Shown here: in pieces, positions 1 through 12,308 of the stretch
How positions within the stretch are numbered: the stretch's first letter is position 1
Layout: each line of letters opens with the position of its first letter
Source of the DNA: Triangularia verruculosa
Taxonomy: Eukaryota; Ascomycota; Sordariomycetes; Sordariales; Podosporaceae
NCBI GenBank assembly: GCA_033296885.1
Contig: MU863987.1
Coordinates: 1-64,000, forward strand
Length of the DNA stretch: 64,000 bases
Direction of reading: 5' to 3'
Notes under the pieces: model-generated
The model's database searches: none
Told to the model about the DNA's origin: nothing
Seen by the model: the letters and a program-made list of their open reading frames with translations, nothing else
Made by a program: the position numbers and the translations under genes

Positions 1-97
1 GGTATCGTGTGTGTTAATTCCGCTGCACTAGAAGAGTACTGTAAGTACCTACCGCTATAGGGCCCTTAGGCCTGTATGCGGCTCATACCTTTTAATA
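1..97 (-). repeat. Inverted fragment of an LTR-like element, cut by the window edge
   Basis: This stretch has ordinary base composition and is the reverse complement of about the first 90 bases of the insert at 2698-3383. Both contain the block around CAGGGCCCTTAGGC and the 13-mer GGTATCGTGTGTG. It ends near position 97, exactly where the extremely AT-rich sequence begins. I read it as a second, oppositely oriented copy of the same LTR family, of which only one end lies in the window. Confidence 0.65.
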
Positions 98-2697
98 AAT
101 AATAAGTAATTTTTAAGTAAATATCGAATTAATTTAAAAAAAAATCTAAGATAATACATATTATATTAATTTAATATTAAACAATTTATTATAATCCCTT
201 TTAAAATATCCTTCTTAATATAATATATAAAAGAATGATTTATTATTACAATTTTCCAAGAAATTTAAATATAATAAACTTCCCGTTAAGTTTATATATA
301 ATTCGAAGTTTTAAAATTTAACTTTATATATATAACGCTTATTATTAATAAAAATAAAAGTAAAAGACTCTTTCTTTATTTTATAAATAAAATAATTATA
401 AAAAATCTTCCTTTAAAATCCGATAATTTTAAAAATAATAGTAAAGATAATATTTTTTATTAATAAAACCTATACCGAACGTCCGGTAATAAAAGTAAAA
501 AACCTTCCCGAAGTAATTATAATTTAAAAAAATAATATTTATTTAATTTATTTGTATATTTTTTTAAACGTTCATATAATAATTTAAATTTAAAGTATAT
601 ATAAAATTGTATTCTACTAATTTTCTAATAAATGAAGCTAAAATTAATTAAGTCGGTTTTTTTTTTACCAAAAAAGCTTAGGTTTAATATTAATAAATAA
701 ATTAATTAAATTTAATAATTCGGATTTATAAACATTTAACTTAATTATATTATTATAATTAAAAAGTATTTTTATAATATAGCTGAGAAATATTATAACG
801 TTAATAAAATAAAAAAGCTTAAATATTAAGAAGATATTTTATAATATTTAACGGAATTTATAAACTTTAACTAAGTTATTTAATAATTTAAAATAACTTT
901 CTAAATTTATATTTCTAAAGTTTTACTTAATAAAATTATTAAGTTAATTTATTCGAAGTAAAAGAATATACCGGAAATAAATAAAAACTTCCTTTATATT
1001 ATTTAAGAAATTAAATATATTTATAAAAATATACTTATTAACTTTAATATTACCGTTAATAATTAAGTAAAAGAAAGTATATTTATTTCGATTTCGAAGT
1101 ATTTAAAATTAAACCCTCCTTATTAAAATTACTTTTAATAATTATTAAATTTATCCTTAAAAATAGTAAAGTATTTATTAAAATATGAAATATTAATTTA
1201 AATTTAAAAAATATAAAATAGACGATTATTAAGGAAACTTTTATAAGAATTTTATAAAATAATATCGATAAATATAAAAAAGACGGCTTTATTTATTATA
1301 CGAAGAAGGATATTTTAAATAACGATTTTCTCGTTATTCTTTTTAAAATTATTAAAGTTAAATTGAAAATACAAAATAAAAAAAAAGAAATAATACTTTT
1401 TAAAAAAATATAAATTAATATTATTAAAATATATTTTATTAATAATAAACCCTGAGTTTTCGAAATATTGAATAATAATTTATTTAATATTAAAATAGAT
1501 TTTTATTAAATTACTTAATTATACCGATAAAATACAACCGGCTTATAAATATAATAATTATTAAAATTAAGTATATTCGCCTTAATAAAAAGAAAAAAGT
1601 TAAATAATTATAAAATCGATTAAAAGTTAAAATGTAATTTATTATTAAAATAAATATTATTAAAATCGTTAAAAGTTATCTTTTTAAGTTTCCTATATAA
1701 ATCCTTTTTAATACCGGTAATTTAATTTTAATTTTATTAAAAAATATTATTATCGATTTCTTTATTAAAACTTTCTTTTATCTTCGCGGATTTTATTTTT
1801 AAATATTTAATAAAAAAGGAAATTCTAATAAATAAACCCTTTATTTCGATACTATAGTTTTCCGTTATATAAAAGATTATTTTATTAAATTAAAGTTTAA
1901 AATTAATAAATTTAATTTAAAGTATAATATTATTTTACTTTAATAATAATTTTAAAATTATTAATTAATAAAATTCTATAATTAAAACCGTTTTAAAATT
2001 ATATTTTCCTTTTTTATTTACCGTAAATATTATATAAACTTAACTATCTTCGGAAAATTTAAGAGATTTATCGTTAATATTTTTAACGAACGAATAATAA
2101 CTTTAAAATATTTTAAAAATTTCTTTCTTTTAGTTTTAATTAATATTTTTTAAAGATTATTTAAATATAAATTATAAGATTATATTATCGATTTTATAAA
2201 AGGTAAAATATTATTATAAAGTTTTAATTATTCTTTTTATAATAAAGAATTTAAATTTTTTTAAGTTTAATTAAATGAAATATTAATAAAAAAAGATTAA
2301 GTTTTTTAAATTATTATATAATACTTTCTTTTTTATAATAGATAAAAACGTTTTAATCGAGAAGAAAAGATAATATAAATCTTATTTTCGACCTATTGTA
2401 AATTAAAGAGAATTTAATAATATTATTATTTTAAATCATTACTCTTTTTCTTTTATTATAAAATTTTAAGATTAATTTACCGGCGTAAAATACTTTATTA
2501 AGATCGATTTAAAAAATAATTTTAACTTTATAAAAATTAAAAAGAAAGACGAATAAAAGATTACTTTCCGTTACCTGTACGGTTTTTTTAAATTTACAAT
2601 TATATATTTTAAGTTAATTAATATATTTATTATATTTTAAATTATAATTTAAAAAATATTAAATAATTTAATTAAAATAAAAGTTTTTATATATATT

Positions 2698-3383
2698 TAT
2701 TGAAATAGGTATGGCTCATATACATGCCTAAGGGCCCTGTAGCTTATACACTAATAGCGTAGCAGAATTGTCACACACGATACCTATAGCTCACTGCTGG
2801 GGTCCTGAGCTACAGCACCTTGCAGGTGCTGTATAACAAACAATTAGTGGGTAACCTTTTATATTTATAGCGATAGTCTTCTGAAGTCCACTATAATACT
2901 CTGTAGTAGGGTTCGCACTCGACCTCTACCAGATACCCACCGAGGGCCTTCCAGGGCCTTGCACCCCAGGGCGGGCAGATAGGCCAGAGTATAGCTTGGA
3001 AGACCCCGTTTTTGGTGAGGTTGGCAAAAAAGCGACTCACGCCTATACAAAAGTCCACCCAAACCGCCCCCCCTATAACCAAAGTGCGGGTCATCGTAGG
3101 GTTAGGGTTCCACCAATTGTACAGGGCATGTATATAGGCCTTAATAGCCTAAATATAAAATATAAGCCACTTTGGTCCACTAAAGCCTCTAATGCAGGCC
3201 TTTGAAGTGCCCTGAGGTAGTGGGTGGAGCCTTTTCCTGGGTGCCGGGTAGGCGAGGAGTGCCGGGTAGGTGACTTTGCCGTTGACTTGGCCGAATCCAG
3301 TATTCCACCACAACCAACACTACGTAGTATTACAGCAGCTAACCCACTGTAATTACAGGCCTCACGTGGGACCTGTTTTAACA
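2698..3383. mobile_element. 686-bp LTR-like insertion within the RT region
   Basis: The insert is flanked by the 5-bp duplication ATATT (2693-2697 and 3384-3388). Its ends are imperfect inverted repeats, TATTGAAATAGGT and ACCTGTTTTAACA, consistent with an LTR of the TG...CA type whose first G became A. Removing the insert and one ATATT joins the flanking RT reading frame without a shift, in the middle of the YLDD motif. The base composition is normal, unlike the surroundings, so it arrived after its host was RIP-mutated or escaped RIP. No convincing coding region is visible. A non-autonomous terminal-inverted-repeat element is the alternative. Confidence 0.75.
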
Positions 3384-4114
3384 ATATTAATAATATCTTA
3401 ATTTATATAGATATTATAAAAGAATATAATTATTTTATTAAAAAGGTTTTAAAGTAATTGAAAAAAGAAAAAAATTATTTTAATAAAAAAAAGTATTTAA
3501 TTAATTACTTAAATTAAATATTTAAAGTATATTATTTTTAAAGCCGGGATCTTTATATTAAAGGAAAAAGTAAATTATATTTTTAATTAATAAATATTTA
3601 TATTTTTAAAAGTAATTTAATTTTTTATTAACTTCGTTAATTTTTACCGATATTTTATTAAAGGTTTCTCCGATATTATAAAGCCTTTAATAAAATCGCT
3701 TAAAGTAAAAGTAAAAAATTAAAAATAAATGTATATTTTAGAAAAAGCTTTTATTAAATTAAAAGAAGTATTTACTATAGTACCGATCTTTATTTATTTC
3801 GAACTTTTAAAATTAACGATTTTAAAAACGAATACTTTAGACTTTACCTTAAGAAGAATTTTATTTTTAAAAAAAAACGATAAAAAGTTTTACTTTATAA
3901 TATTTTACTCTTATAAATTTACTAAATTAAAAATAAATTATAAAGTATATAATAAAAAGTTTCTAATAATTATAAATTACTTTATAAAATAACGCCGATA
4001 TTTAAAAAAAGCGGAATATAAAATCGAAATTTACTCCGATTATTAAAACTTTATTTACTTTATAATAATAAAAATCCTTAATTAACGGTAAATTTATTAA
4101 GTTTAAAAACTTAT

Positions 4115-4606
4115 TGTTAACGTGTGGCACATAATAGGTGCCAAGTAGGACCTAGGTGTTGAAGTGCCGAGGGATTTGTCAGCAATGGAAGGATATCGAA
4201 GCCTATAGAACTAAGCTATACCTCCTATAGCTTAGTTGCTCCACAGAGTATCCCGCTACCTTACAGGGGCCCAGTGCCCCGTAGAACATGCTGGAAGACC
4301 AGCATACCTGTATAAGTAGACCTCTCCTCTCCTCTCAATCCTGTATGTAGTAAGCAAGCAAGCACAAGCAAGTAGCACAAGTCAATAATATACATGCACT
4401 CAAAGCCTCTGTATTAGACTAAGTACAAGCACTCAAAGCCTCTGTACTGTGACGTCTTGCCCACTATACTATAGTGGTCTTGCTTCCTTCAGCACTGCTG
4501 TCGTACCCCTTTCTTCCGCTTCCGCTACGCACTGCTACAGCGCATAGTTCGCTGTAGCTCCCCTATAGGTACTGTATTACAGGCCTATAGGGCAACGCAG
4601 CAAACA
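4115..4606. mobile_element. 492-bp solo LTR
   Basis: It begins TGTTAACG, ends GCAAACA, and is flanked by the direct 5-bp duplication CTTAT (4110-4114 and 4607-4611). These are standard LTR-retrotransposon hallmarks. Removing it joins the RNase H to integrase reading frame of the host element exactly. Base composition is normal with short internal repeats (ACTCAAAGCCTCTGTA occurs twice near 4400-4450). No second LTR or internal domain is present, so it is a solo LTR left by recombination. Confidence 0.82.
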
Positions 4607-6051
4607 CTTATAATATATAATTTTATTATTATATATTAATTAAAATAATTTAATAGTAAAGTTAATATTTTTTCAAAATTTAATTAATATCGGTTTAAAA
4701 AAAAGGGAAATAAAAATTAGCCGATTATTTCGGTTTTAAAAGATTATCATTGTTTTACTTTAATATAAAAGTTAATTATAATTTTATTAATATTTTACTT
4801 CAAAATTTAATGCTTTAAAGAAACCGAAAAATTATATTTCCTTTTCTTTTTAATATAATTCGTTAATACTTTTATTACTTTAATATAAAATAATAAATTT
4901 CTCGTTAAAATTAAAGATATTATTATTTAAAATCCTGAATATATTAAATTTTTTACTATTCTATCGAAAAATAAATATAAAGATTAAAGTCTCTTATATT
5001 ATAATAATCTATTATAAATCCCCGATAATACCGTACTTTATAAAAAGATCTTTAAATTTAAATACGATTTTACCGTTATAAACTATTTAAAAATAAATTA
5101 TATTATCGATTTTATTAGACGAAATTTTTAATAACTAATTATAAACGATATTATCCGTAAATATATATAAAAATATAAAAAGTATTAATAAAATAAAAAC
5201 CTTTATTATAGAATATTTAAATTTTCTTTTTTAAAGATCCTATATAAACTGTAAAAAGTTATCTTTATAAATTTTATTACCGATTTTCCCCTATTAATAA
5301 AATATAATTTTATTTAAATTATCGTCGATATATTTCCGAAAATAATATATTTTATTCCACTTTATATAGAAAATAAAAAAACCGACGATTTAATTTAAAT
5401 CTTCGTTTATAAGTATTAACGATTTTATAGCGTTTTTATAAATATTTTATCCGACTATAATTTTTACTTTACGTTATATTTATAAAAGGACTTTTTAAAG
5501 CTTATCGGTATTAATAATCGTATCAATATTACTTTTTCCTTTTAAATTAATAATTAAATTAAAATTATTAATTAAAAATTAAAAATATACTTTTATATTT
5601 TTATTAATTATAAAATAGTTAATTAATATAGATTACTTTTTATAATAAAATTTATATATAATAACGTTTATAAATTACCGATTATTATATTACTTTTCTT
5701 TATTAATTATAGTTATTATTTTATTTTTAATAACCTTTGTTTTAATATTACCGTTTATAATCCTTCGAACCGATTATATATTTACTAAATAATTTAAATT
5801 TATAAAGAAGTATAGAAATCTCTAAAAAAGCTTTATAAATATATAAAATATTAAGCGCACCTTAAAAGAAAGAAAAATATTTATTTTTAAAAAGGATTAA
5901 TTAATAATATTTAATATTAAATATATTAAAATTCGACGACCCTTTAAGAAGTTAAATAAAAAAATATTAAACTTATTTAAAATTTAAAAAGTAATTTCGT
6001 TTATTATTATTCGATTAACTTTCCTTAAGTATTAATAAATTTATAATACTT

Positions 6052-6454
6052 TGTGACGATCCCCTGTCCAGAACCTCTGAAAGGGATACCGGTTGAAGGC
6101 GAACTTCTAGATAATGGATCGGTGTAGCTAAACAGTGTATAACAAGATGTCTCAATGTAAATATAAGATACCGTAAATATAAGCTGTAATTGCATACTGC
6201 GGAACTATCTACAACTATTTAGTTCCTCCGTATATATAGACCTGTAATTTTTATGGACCGCTGGACCGTTTATAGCGCGTCGGTCCATCGGTCCTCCCAT
6301 AAATGGTTGTCCTGGACCGTTAGACCGACCTCCGTGTATCGGTCTATCGGTCCCCCTCTGATTGGCTATTTATAGGGCTCCCCGACTCCGTAGTATTCTT
6401 TTCCTATTAGTCCTTTCGTTACCTCTGCACCTATCCGTATTTAAGGTTGTAATA
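6052..6454 (-). repeat. 3' LTR of the full-length chromovirus
   Basis: This is 403 bp, starting TGTGACGATCC on the plus strand, and aligns without gaps to 13235-13637. By eye there are roughly forty differences and every one is a C/T or A/G transition, as expected if RIP acted separately on the two copies. Confidence 0.88.
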
Positions 6455-7279
6455 TAATACCCCTCCTTCTAGGTCGACGCTTCGGCGATTAGTTTCTCGT
6501 TTTCTCTTTAAAACCAACCGCCTTCTTTTTTTCGGTAAATAATAATATTTCTACTCCTTATCCGTTGTTATGTTTTATTGTATATAGAAAAAGCGTTATT
6601 GTAAAATTGATTAGGCTACGGCCCTCTCTTTGTCGATTAAAAGGCGTAGTTACGAGATTATACTGTATACTCGTTGTTTTACCTAGAATCTTTCTTGCGT
6701 TTTAGCGTAAGGTTTTAACCGTTGTAGCGAGTATATCCGTTTAAAAATCCCTTACGATAGTAACGATGTTAGCTCCGCTTGTAAGCTTCCCTTCTTTTCT
6801 TTCCGCTCCTACGTTCTAATCGTTCTCTAGTTGCTTATAACTTAGAGGTATAGTAAGAGTTTGAGAAGGAGGAAGAAGAACTAGAAAACTAGTTATCCTC
6901 CTTCGCCGTTTGTTTTGCGTAAATTAAACGTATCCGCCGTTCTCTTCGCGACCGGGAGACTAAACTATTTAATTGCGGTATAATGGAGGAGGAAATATAA
7001 CTCTTTGTTTCCTTGCCCTTTAGTTCCTCCACTTAGCCGGCGCCTAGCGCCCTTTACGGAGCGCCCCCCGCCGAGCGCGCTCCCTTTTTCGATTAGGCTT
7101 CCGCGCTACTGAATTAGTCTGACTATACCTTCCTTACTGATCCCGTCGGTGGCTTGGATCCTGGCCTGGGCGGACCTTCCTTCCTTACCGACCCGGACGT
7201 CGCTAATAGTACGCCTTAAACTTCGTAAGGTAGTTAAGGTGTGTGGCGCTAGTTGTAGGTAGGTCCCTGGGTGTCTGTT

Positions 7280-7349
7280 AACTTTGTAGTGTAGCGTGTA
7301 GTATATCGACTACTACGTTGGAGGTGCGGGTTCGATTCCCGTCGAGGTT
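7280..7349 (+). tRNA. tRNA-like sequence inside the retroelement 3' region (probable pseudogene)
   Basis: A 70-nt segment has a perfect B box (GGTTCGATTCC) with a five-pair T stem, a near-consensus A box (TAGTGTAGCG), a seven-pair acceptor (AACTTTG with CGAGGTT, two wobble pairs) and a weak D stem. The anticodon stem (TCGAC with GTTGG) leaves only six loop bases, so no anticodon can be assigned. It lies between the chromodomain and the 3' LTR. It may be a captured and decayed tRNA, a SINE head, or a coincidence. Confidence 0.4.
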
Positions 7350-7387
7350 GTCTGTACTTTAGGTTTAGGAATACCCTTCTTAACCCT

Positions 7388-7545
7388 GGGGTACGATCTT
7401 TTTATTTAGGTTGGTCTGGGTGTTGCCGGTGGAATTCTTTTAATTTGTCGGAGTAGTTTAGATTCGTCGATGGCTCCTATGAATTATCCGTAACCGGGTA
7501 ACTTAACTACCTTACTAGGTACTCTAATTGACCTTTATTAATCCG
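7388..7545 (-). pseudogene. C-terminal chromodomain with Trp codons turned to stops
   Basis: Downstream of the integrase, in the same frame, the minus strand reads YLVR, stop, LSYPVTDNS, stop, EPSTNLNYSDKLKEFH. Both stops fall where chromodomains carry Trp (the LVKWKGY and TWEP positions), so each is a TGG-to-TAG transition. A chromodomain marks the element as a chromovirus. In related elements this domain is thought to steer integration to heterochromatin. Confidence 0.75.
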
Positions 7546-8667
7546 TGAATCTAGTACTTCTTTTATATTGTATTTTTCTTCTTCGTCCTCCGCTACCTTC
7601 TGGGTATTGACCTTACTTGCTTGTAGTACGGGCTTTAGAAGTGAGATGTGAAAAGTATGTGATTGTAAGCGCATCGTACTGGGTAGCTCTAGCTTATACG
7701 CCGTCTTCAATATTTTCCTTTTGACCTTAAATGGGCCTACTCTCTTGTAGTCTAGCTTCTTATTAGGTCTTTTAGTACGTAAATTGCGTATGGAAAGGAA
7801 TACTATATCCTCCCTCTTAAGGCGAGGTCCCTCGAGCTTTTTAGAGTTATAGTATTTCCGTATCCTTTCCCTTATAAACTCCAGTTCTTCCTTGAGCTTG
7901 CTGTGGAGTATGTGTAACTTGCCTGTTTTAACCGCAGCCCTGGGCACCTCCACCTCAGGTCCTTGGCGTAGGTCTGCCTCGTATTTGTAGTTCGCGAAGA
8001 AAGGCGTGACTTTCGTTGTCTCTGTTGGCGATGTATTGTATACCAACTGTACCGTAGGCAATAGTTTAACCTAGTTGTCCTGCTCGAAATTAATGTAATT
8101 CTGTAGGTATTGTTTTACGATCTGGTTAAGCCGTTCCGTCTGACTGTCCGTCTAAGGGTGGTAGGCCGAAGATGCCTTACTTTTTACCCTTAACCTTATT
8201 ATTAACGCTTTTTAAAACTTCGATATAAATTTGGTATCGCGGTCTGTAATAAACTCCTTTAGCTATGTGTATGTTGATGTGATATGCTGTAGTACTATAT
8301 CCGTTAATTACTTTGCCGACCAGGTCTCTTTATAAGGTAAGAAATATGCCTACTTAGTGAGCCTGTCGACTACCGTCAATATACTGTTGTATTTGACGCC
8401 GGTTGCCGTATCCTTGGATTCTGGTAACTTGGTGATGAAGTTTATCGTGATTAAACTCTATGGCCGTTCGGCTATTGGTAGTGGCTCCAGAAATCCATAA
8501 GGCTTGTGCCTTGTAACCCTGGTTCTTTCGCACGTGTGGTATAACTGGATGGCTTCTTTGACGTCGTCCTTGATCCTTGGCCAGTTAAAGTGCTGCTTAA
8601 CCTTTTCCATAGTCTTAGTAATACCTATATATCCTCCTAGCTTCGACCCGTAGATTTCTATCACCAA
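7507..8667 (-). pseudogene. Integrase region of the minus-strand chromovirus
   Basis: Two open stretches remain: the zinc-binding front end (8458-8667, with the NWPRIKDDV-type block) and the C-terminal part (7507-8061, with RVGPFKVKRKI and HTFHISLLKP blocks typical of gypsy integrases just before a chromodomain). The catalytic core between them is broken by stops. Confidence 0.8.
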
Positions 8668-9599
8668 TACTTTCCTAGCACCTGGCTCTACATAGGCCCG
8701 GTTCTTATACCATAATCGTCCCTAACTATCCTTCTAGATACCTTATAGCTCTAGCTCTTCCTGCCAGTATTGCTCTATAATATCGTTACCCAACTTCCCT
8801 TAGTACTTACTAGAAATAGATTACTTACGATATACTACGCAATACTCAGCCCACTATTGTAGCGGGTACCTTAATATGCCTTCTACTATCTCCTGTAGTA
8901 AAGGTGGTGACTTTTCCGCTACCTTTTTTTGGTGGTAGTCCGCTCTCCTGTTTAGAGCGTCCGCCCTTGCGTTCTCGGATCCCTTTTTATAGTGGATCTA
9001 GAAGTTGAATTTCGATAAGAACTCTGACTACTTACCTTACCGTACGTTAAGGACCTTAGTAGTAATGAAATACTTTAAGTTCTTATAATCTGTATAGACC
9101 TGGACTTTGTAGTTAGTACCGCTAAGGTATAGTCTTTACTCTTCGAAGGCTTCAATAATGGTAAGTAGCTCTTTGTTGTGGATAGGGTAATTCTTACGTA
9201 GTCCCTTTAGTTTCTTCGAAAAGAATGCTATTAAGTGTAATTTCCCATCTTTATCTCGCTATCCTAGTTACCCTCCGATAGTGTAGTTGGAAATATCTGT
9301 TTCGACTTTAAAAGGTCGGCTTAGGTCTAGAAGTTTAAGTATTAGATCCGCTATAATAGTGCTTTTAATAGTTTAAAAAGCCTCCTCTTACTCCTTTTCC
9401 TACTTAAACTCGGCGTCCTTCTTAGTTAAGTCGTTTAATAGTTTTATTATAATACTATAGTTCTGTATAAATATTTAATAGAAGTTTATAAAACCTAGAA
9501 ACTCTCGAACCTTAGTCTTTAGCTATTTTACCGTTTCTACTTATAATTTCGGCTAGTCCTTAACTACTATAATTTTCCCTGGCTCTATCTATACCTCTC

Positions 9600-10140
9600 C
9601 CGGTAAAATTAAATAGCCTAAGTAAACCGTCTCCTATATATAGAACTCGCTTTTGTCCTTATTAACTAATAGTCCTGCTCTATATAACGCATCTAAAATC
9701 TCCTTAACGTACTGCTTATATTCCTCTAGAGTGCGTAAGTAGATAAAAATATTGTCGAGGTAGTAAACTGCTATTTTATCGAGATACTAGCGAATCGTGT
9801 AATTAACGAGGGCCTGGAAAGTCGTTGGTATATTTATAAGCCTAAACGGTATAACGAGGTATTCGAAGTGTCCGTAAGGCGTGCGAAAAGCCGTCTTTTA
9901 TTCGTTTCCCTTCTTAATTCGTATATGCGTGTACCTAATTGGTATATTAAGTTTAGTAAATTATTGTGCCCCTAATAGTTGATTCTGTAGTTGCGAAATT
10001 AATAATAGTAGGTAATTATTCTTTACCGTTTCCTGATTTAACTGTCGATAATCTATATATAGTCGTAGACTTCTATCCTTCTTCGGTATAAAGAAAATAG
10101 GATATTTAGCCGGCGATATAGATACTTTAATATGTCCTCT
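9600..10140 (-). pseudogene. Reverse transcriptase domain of the minus-strand chromovirus
   Basis: Translated through stops, the segment shows the ordered RT blocks: FFIPKKDRSLRLYIDYRQLN near 10075, the FTKLNI block, the AFRTPYGHFEY block, and an active-site motif reading YLDN near 9751-9764 instead of YLDD. The final Asp to Asn change is a G-to-A transition, so the polymerase site is lost even apart from the stops. RNase H follows downstream (about 9000-9310, TDYKNLKYF). Confidence 0.75.
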
Positions 10141-12266
10141 TTTAATATTCTCGTTTAAATACTTCCGTAATTCCTTACTCTGCTTATCGTTGGTATAGTA
10201 GACCTGGAAGAGCTTAAACTTTGCTCTTTCTTTGAACTTGATCTTATAGTCTTATAGTCCCCTCTTTGGTAGACCCTGAAGGTATTTTGCCGTAAATACT
10301 GGGTGCCTTTGGTACTTTACCGGTACCTCTTTCTTATCGCTTTTCTTTATATTATTATAATAGGCGTATTTGTCCTTTATTATTGCCGTAATTTCTATTA
10401 ACGTAACTATTTTTATTAACTTTACTTTTTCGATCCTACCGCCTATATCGATTGAATATATTAATACTTTTCGTGTCTTTTACGGTAATATTATAGAGGA
10501 TGCTTATCCTATATTCTACTTTTGCCGTACCCCTGATCTTTTATCGTTAGTTGGATATTTCCGATATACCTTCGGTTGTAGGTGGCTACCGTCCTTCTAA
10601 TCGATATCTAGATTATAGTCCTCGTACTATAGCTGCCCTAGGATTATGTTCTTCTCTGGCTCTATATCTACGATGTTGAAAATCACTTTTATTATCTTTC
10701 CTGATATAGTGATGTCTAGTGGTAGGGTTTCTCTGCCTATTAATTGTATAAGGAAGGGTCTTTTTATAATAACCTTTTTCTTTTTCTTTTTTTATGGAAT
10801 CCGGGTTTATTGTATGAATCTTAGTGAAATTAAGTCCGCTTTGGCTCTATTATTTACGAGTGTTTACGTTTAAAAACCCTTTTAATGCGTTATTACCCGT
10901 AATCTTTTATCTTTTATACCTCTCCTCTATACCGCAGCGACTTTATTAATATATCGATCGTGGTCCTTTAAAGGTTTACGGCTTTTGCGAAAGGCCGTAG
11001 CCTTTTTCCCGACTGTTATTGTGCCTTTAGAGTGTCCTTTTTTATTAAATTGTTTAGTAATTTGAAATCGGTTAACTATTATCGTTAGGCTTCCTTCCTT
11101 TTCCCGTCTTTTGTATTTCGTCGAGCTTTCCTCCGGTTGTATGTTCTTTACTCTTTGGTCGTTATTCTGGCTTCGGCTTTGGCTTAGGCGTTGTAGTACT
11201 TCCTGGCCTTTACCTGTAAGTAAAAAGCGTAATCCGGGCTTTTATACTACGTTAAACTATATCCCTTATTAGCGGTGTTCTTTTCTTAGCCTATTACCTA
11301 CTTGAGGTAGTACCTTGTGTATCTAGGTATGAATTATATAATCTGGAGTCCCTCCTTTAGTCTAATTGGGTCTCCCTGTCTTTACAGGAAATAGTCGTTT
11401 AACTTTTTTTATAGTCGCCTCTACCTGGCTATAGTCTTTGTAATAGGTTTGGGATGTCCGTTTTTTCCCGTCTGCTTTATTGGCTAATGTCCTTGAAGAG
11501 CTTTGCTCTGATGGTGTTCTATATAATTATGTGTAATATACTGGAACTAAGGTATTCTCCTATATTCTGGGTGTTTAGGATATAATTGTACTGTATTTCC
11601 CTTGTATAGTTCGTATTATTTATAACGGGGTATTTATCCCGGTATCTGGGAGAGCCCTATATTAGCGACCTTTTTATTTTCTTAGAATTCCTCTTATTTT
11701 AGTTCTTTAAATTCGAGTTTGTCCGCTTTATAAGCTAACTGTATTAGCTTATTACGGTACTACTTGAACTTAGCTTCCGGAACGATCTATTGTTCGTTAC
11801 TTTACTGGAGCTATACGAACGGCTAATTATTAGGCGTAATTTGCGTTATCTTGCCCTCGAGATCGTAGTAGTATTGTTTAATTACTTCTTGTTAGTTCCG
11901 AAGCTCTTCTAATTCCTCCTCGAACCTTTATATTCGTTCCTCCGCTTATTGTAAGGTCCTCCCTATAGTAAAAACCCGTCTTAGTTGCTGTAGGGTTTCC
12001 TTAGAAAGTCCCGGAGCTGTACTTTCCTCTAGCTTCGTAGTTCCTTTAATTGGTAGTTCTTATCCTACTACGCGGTTTTCTCCTTCGGAGTCGACTATTA
12101 ATTCTCCTTCTTAGGCTTTATACCTAAAATCGCTATCGGTATAATCGTCTACCGAGTCCCGGAAATCCTTACCGGAGTACTTAGTACTGGAGATTTTAAT
12201 TACCTATAGTATTTTAGCGATTATTACCGTCTCTTTTTCCTTTTAATTAATCTACTTAAATGCCTA

Positions 12267-12308
12267 GTAGTTTCTTTTAAAATAACCTATCTTCCCGTAG
12301 TTAAAATA
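12267..12308 (-). pseudogene. RIP-mutated gag zinc knuckle (CCHC)
   Basis: The minus strand reads YFNYGKIGYFKRNY. The spacing is that of a retroviral-type CX2CX4HX4C knuckle, but all three Cys and the His are Tyr. Each change is explained by one transition (TGY to TAY, or CAY to TAY). This places gag upstream of pol and shows that the knuckle could not bind zinc. Confidence 0.7.

Larger units (their letters stand above)
2385..6051 (+). pseudogene. Decayed pol of the host chromovirus: RT, RNase H, integrase
   Basis: Reading in frame through stops, about 2385-2697 encodes the front of reverse transcriptase, including the FTKIDL-type block and the start of the YLDD region. It resumes at 3389 with the rest of YLDD and continues as the RT thumb to about 3690. 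RNase H follows at about 3730-4110 (FYS and DHKNL-type blocks). Past the insert at 4115-4606 come the RNase H tail, the integrase zinc-binding region (about 4955-5170) and the catalytic core (about 5280-6050). Tyr and Asn often stand where Cys, His and Asp are expected, as C-to-T and G-to-A changes predict. Confidence 0.75.

Noticed and set aside
1..2786. A 2.8-kb DNA transposon with 80-90 bp terminal inverted repeats.
   Set aside because: The interior is gypsy pol, its frame continues past 3383, and the right repeat belongs to a 686-bp insert with its own target duplication. The inverted ends are two separate LTR copies.
3090..3112. Two TTAGGG units suggesting telomeric sequence.
   Set aside because: Only two units, inside an LTR-like insert with retroelement DNA on both sides. 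Not a telomere or a convincing interstitial array.
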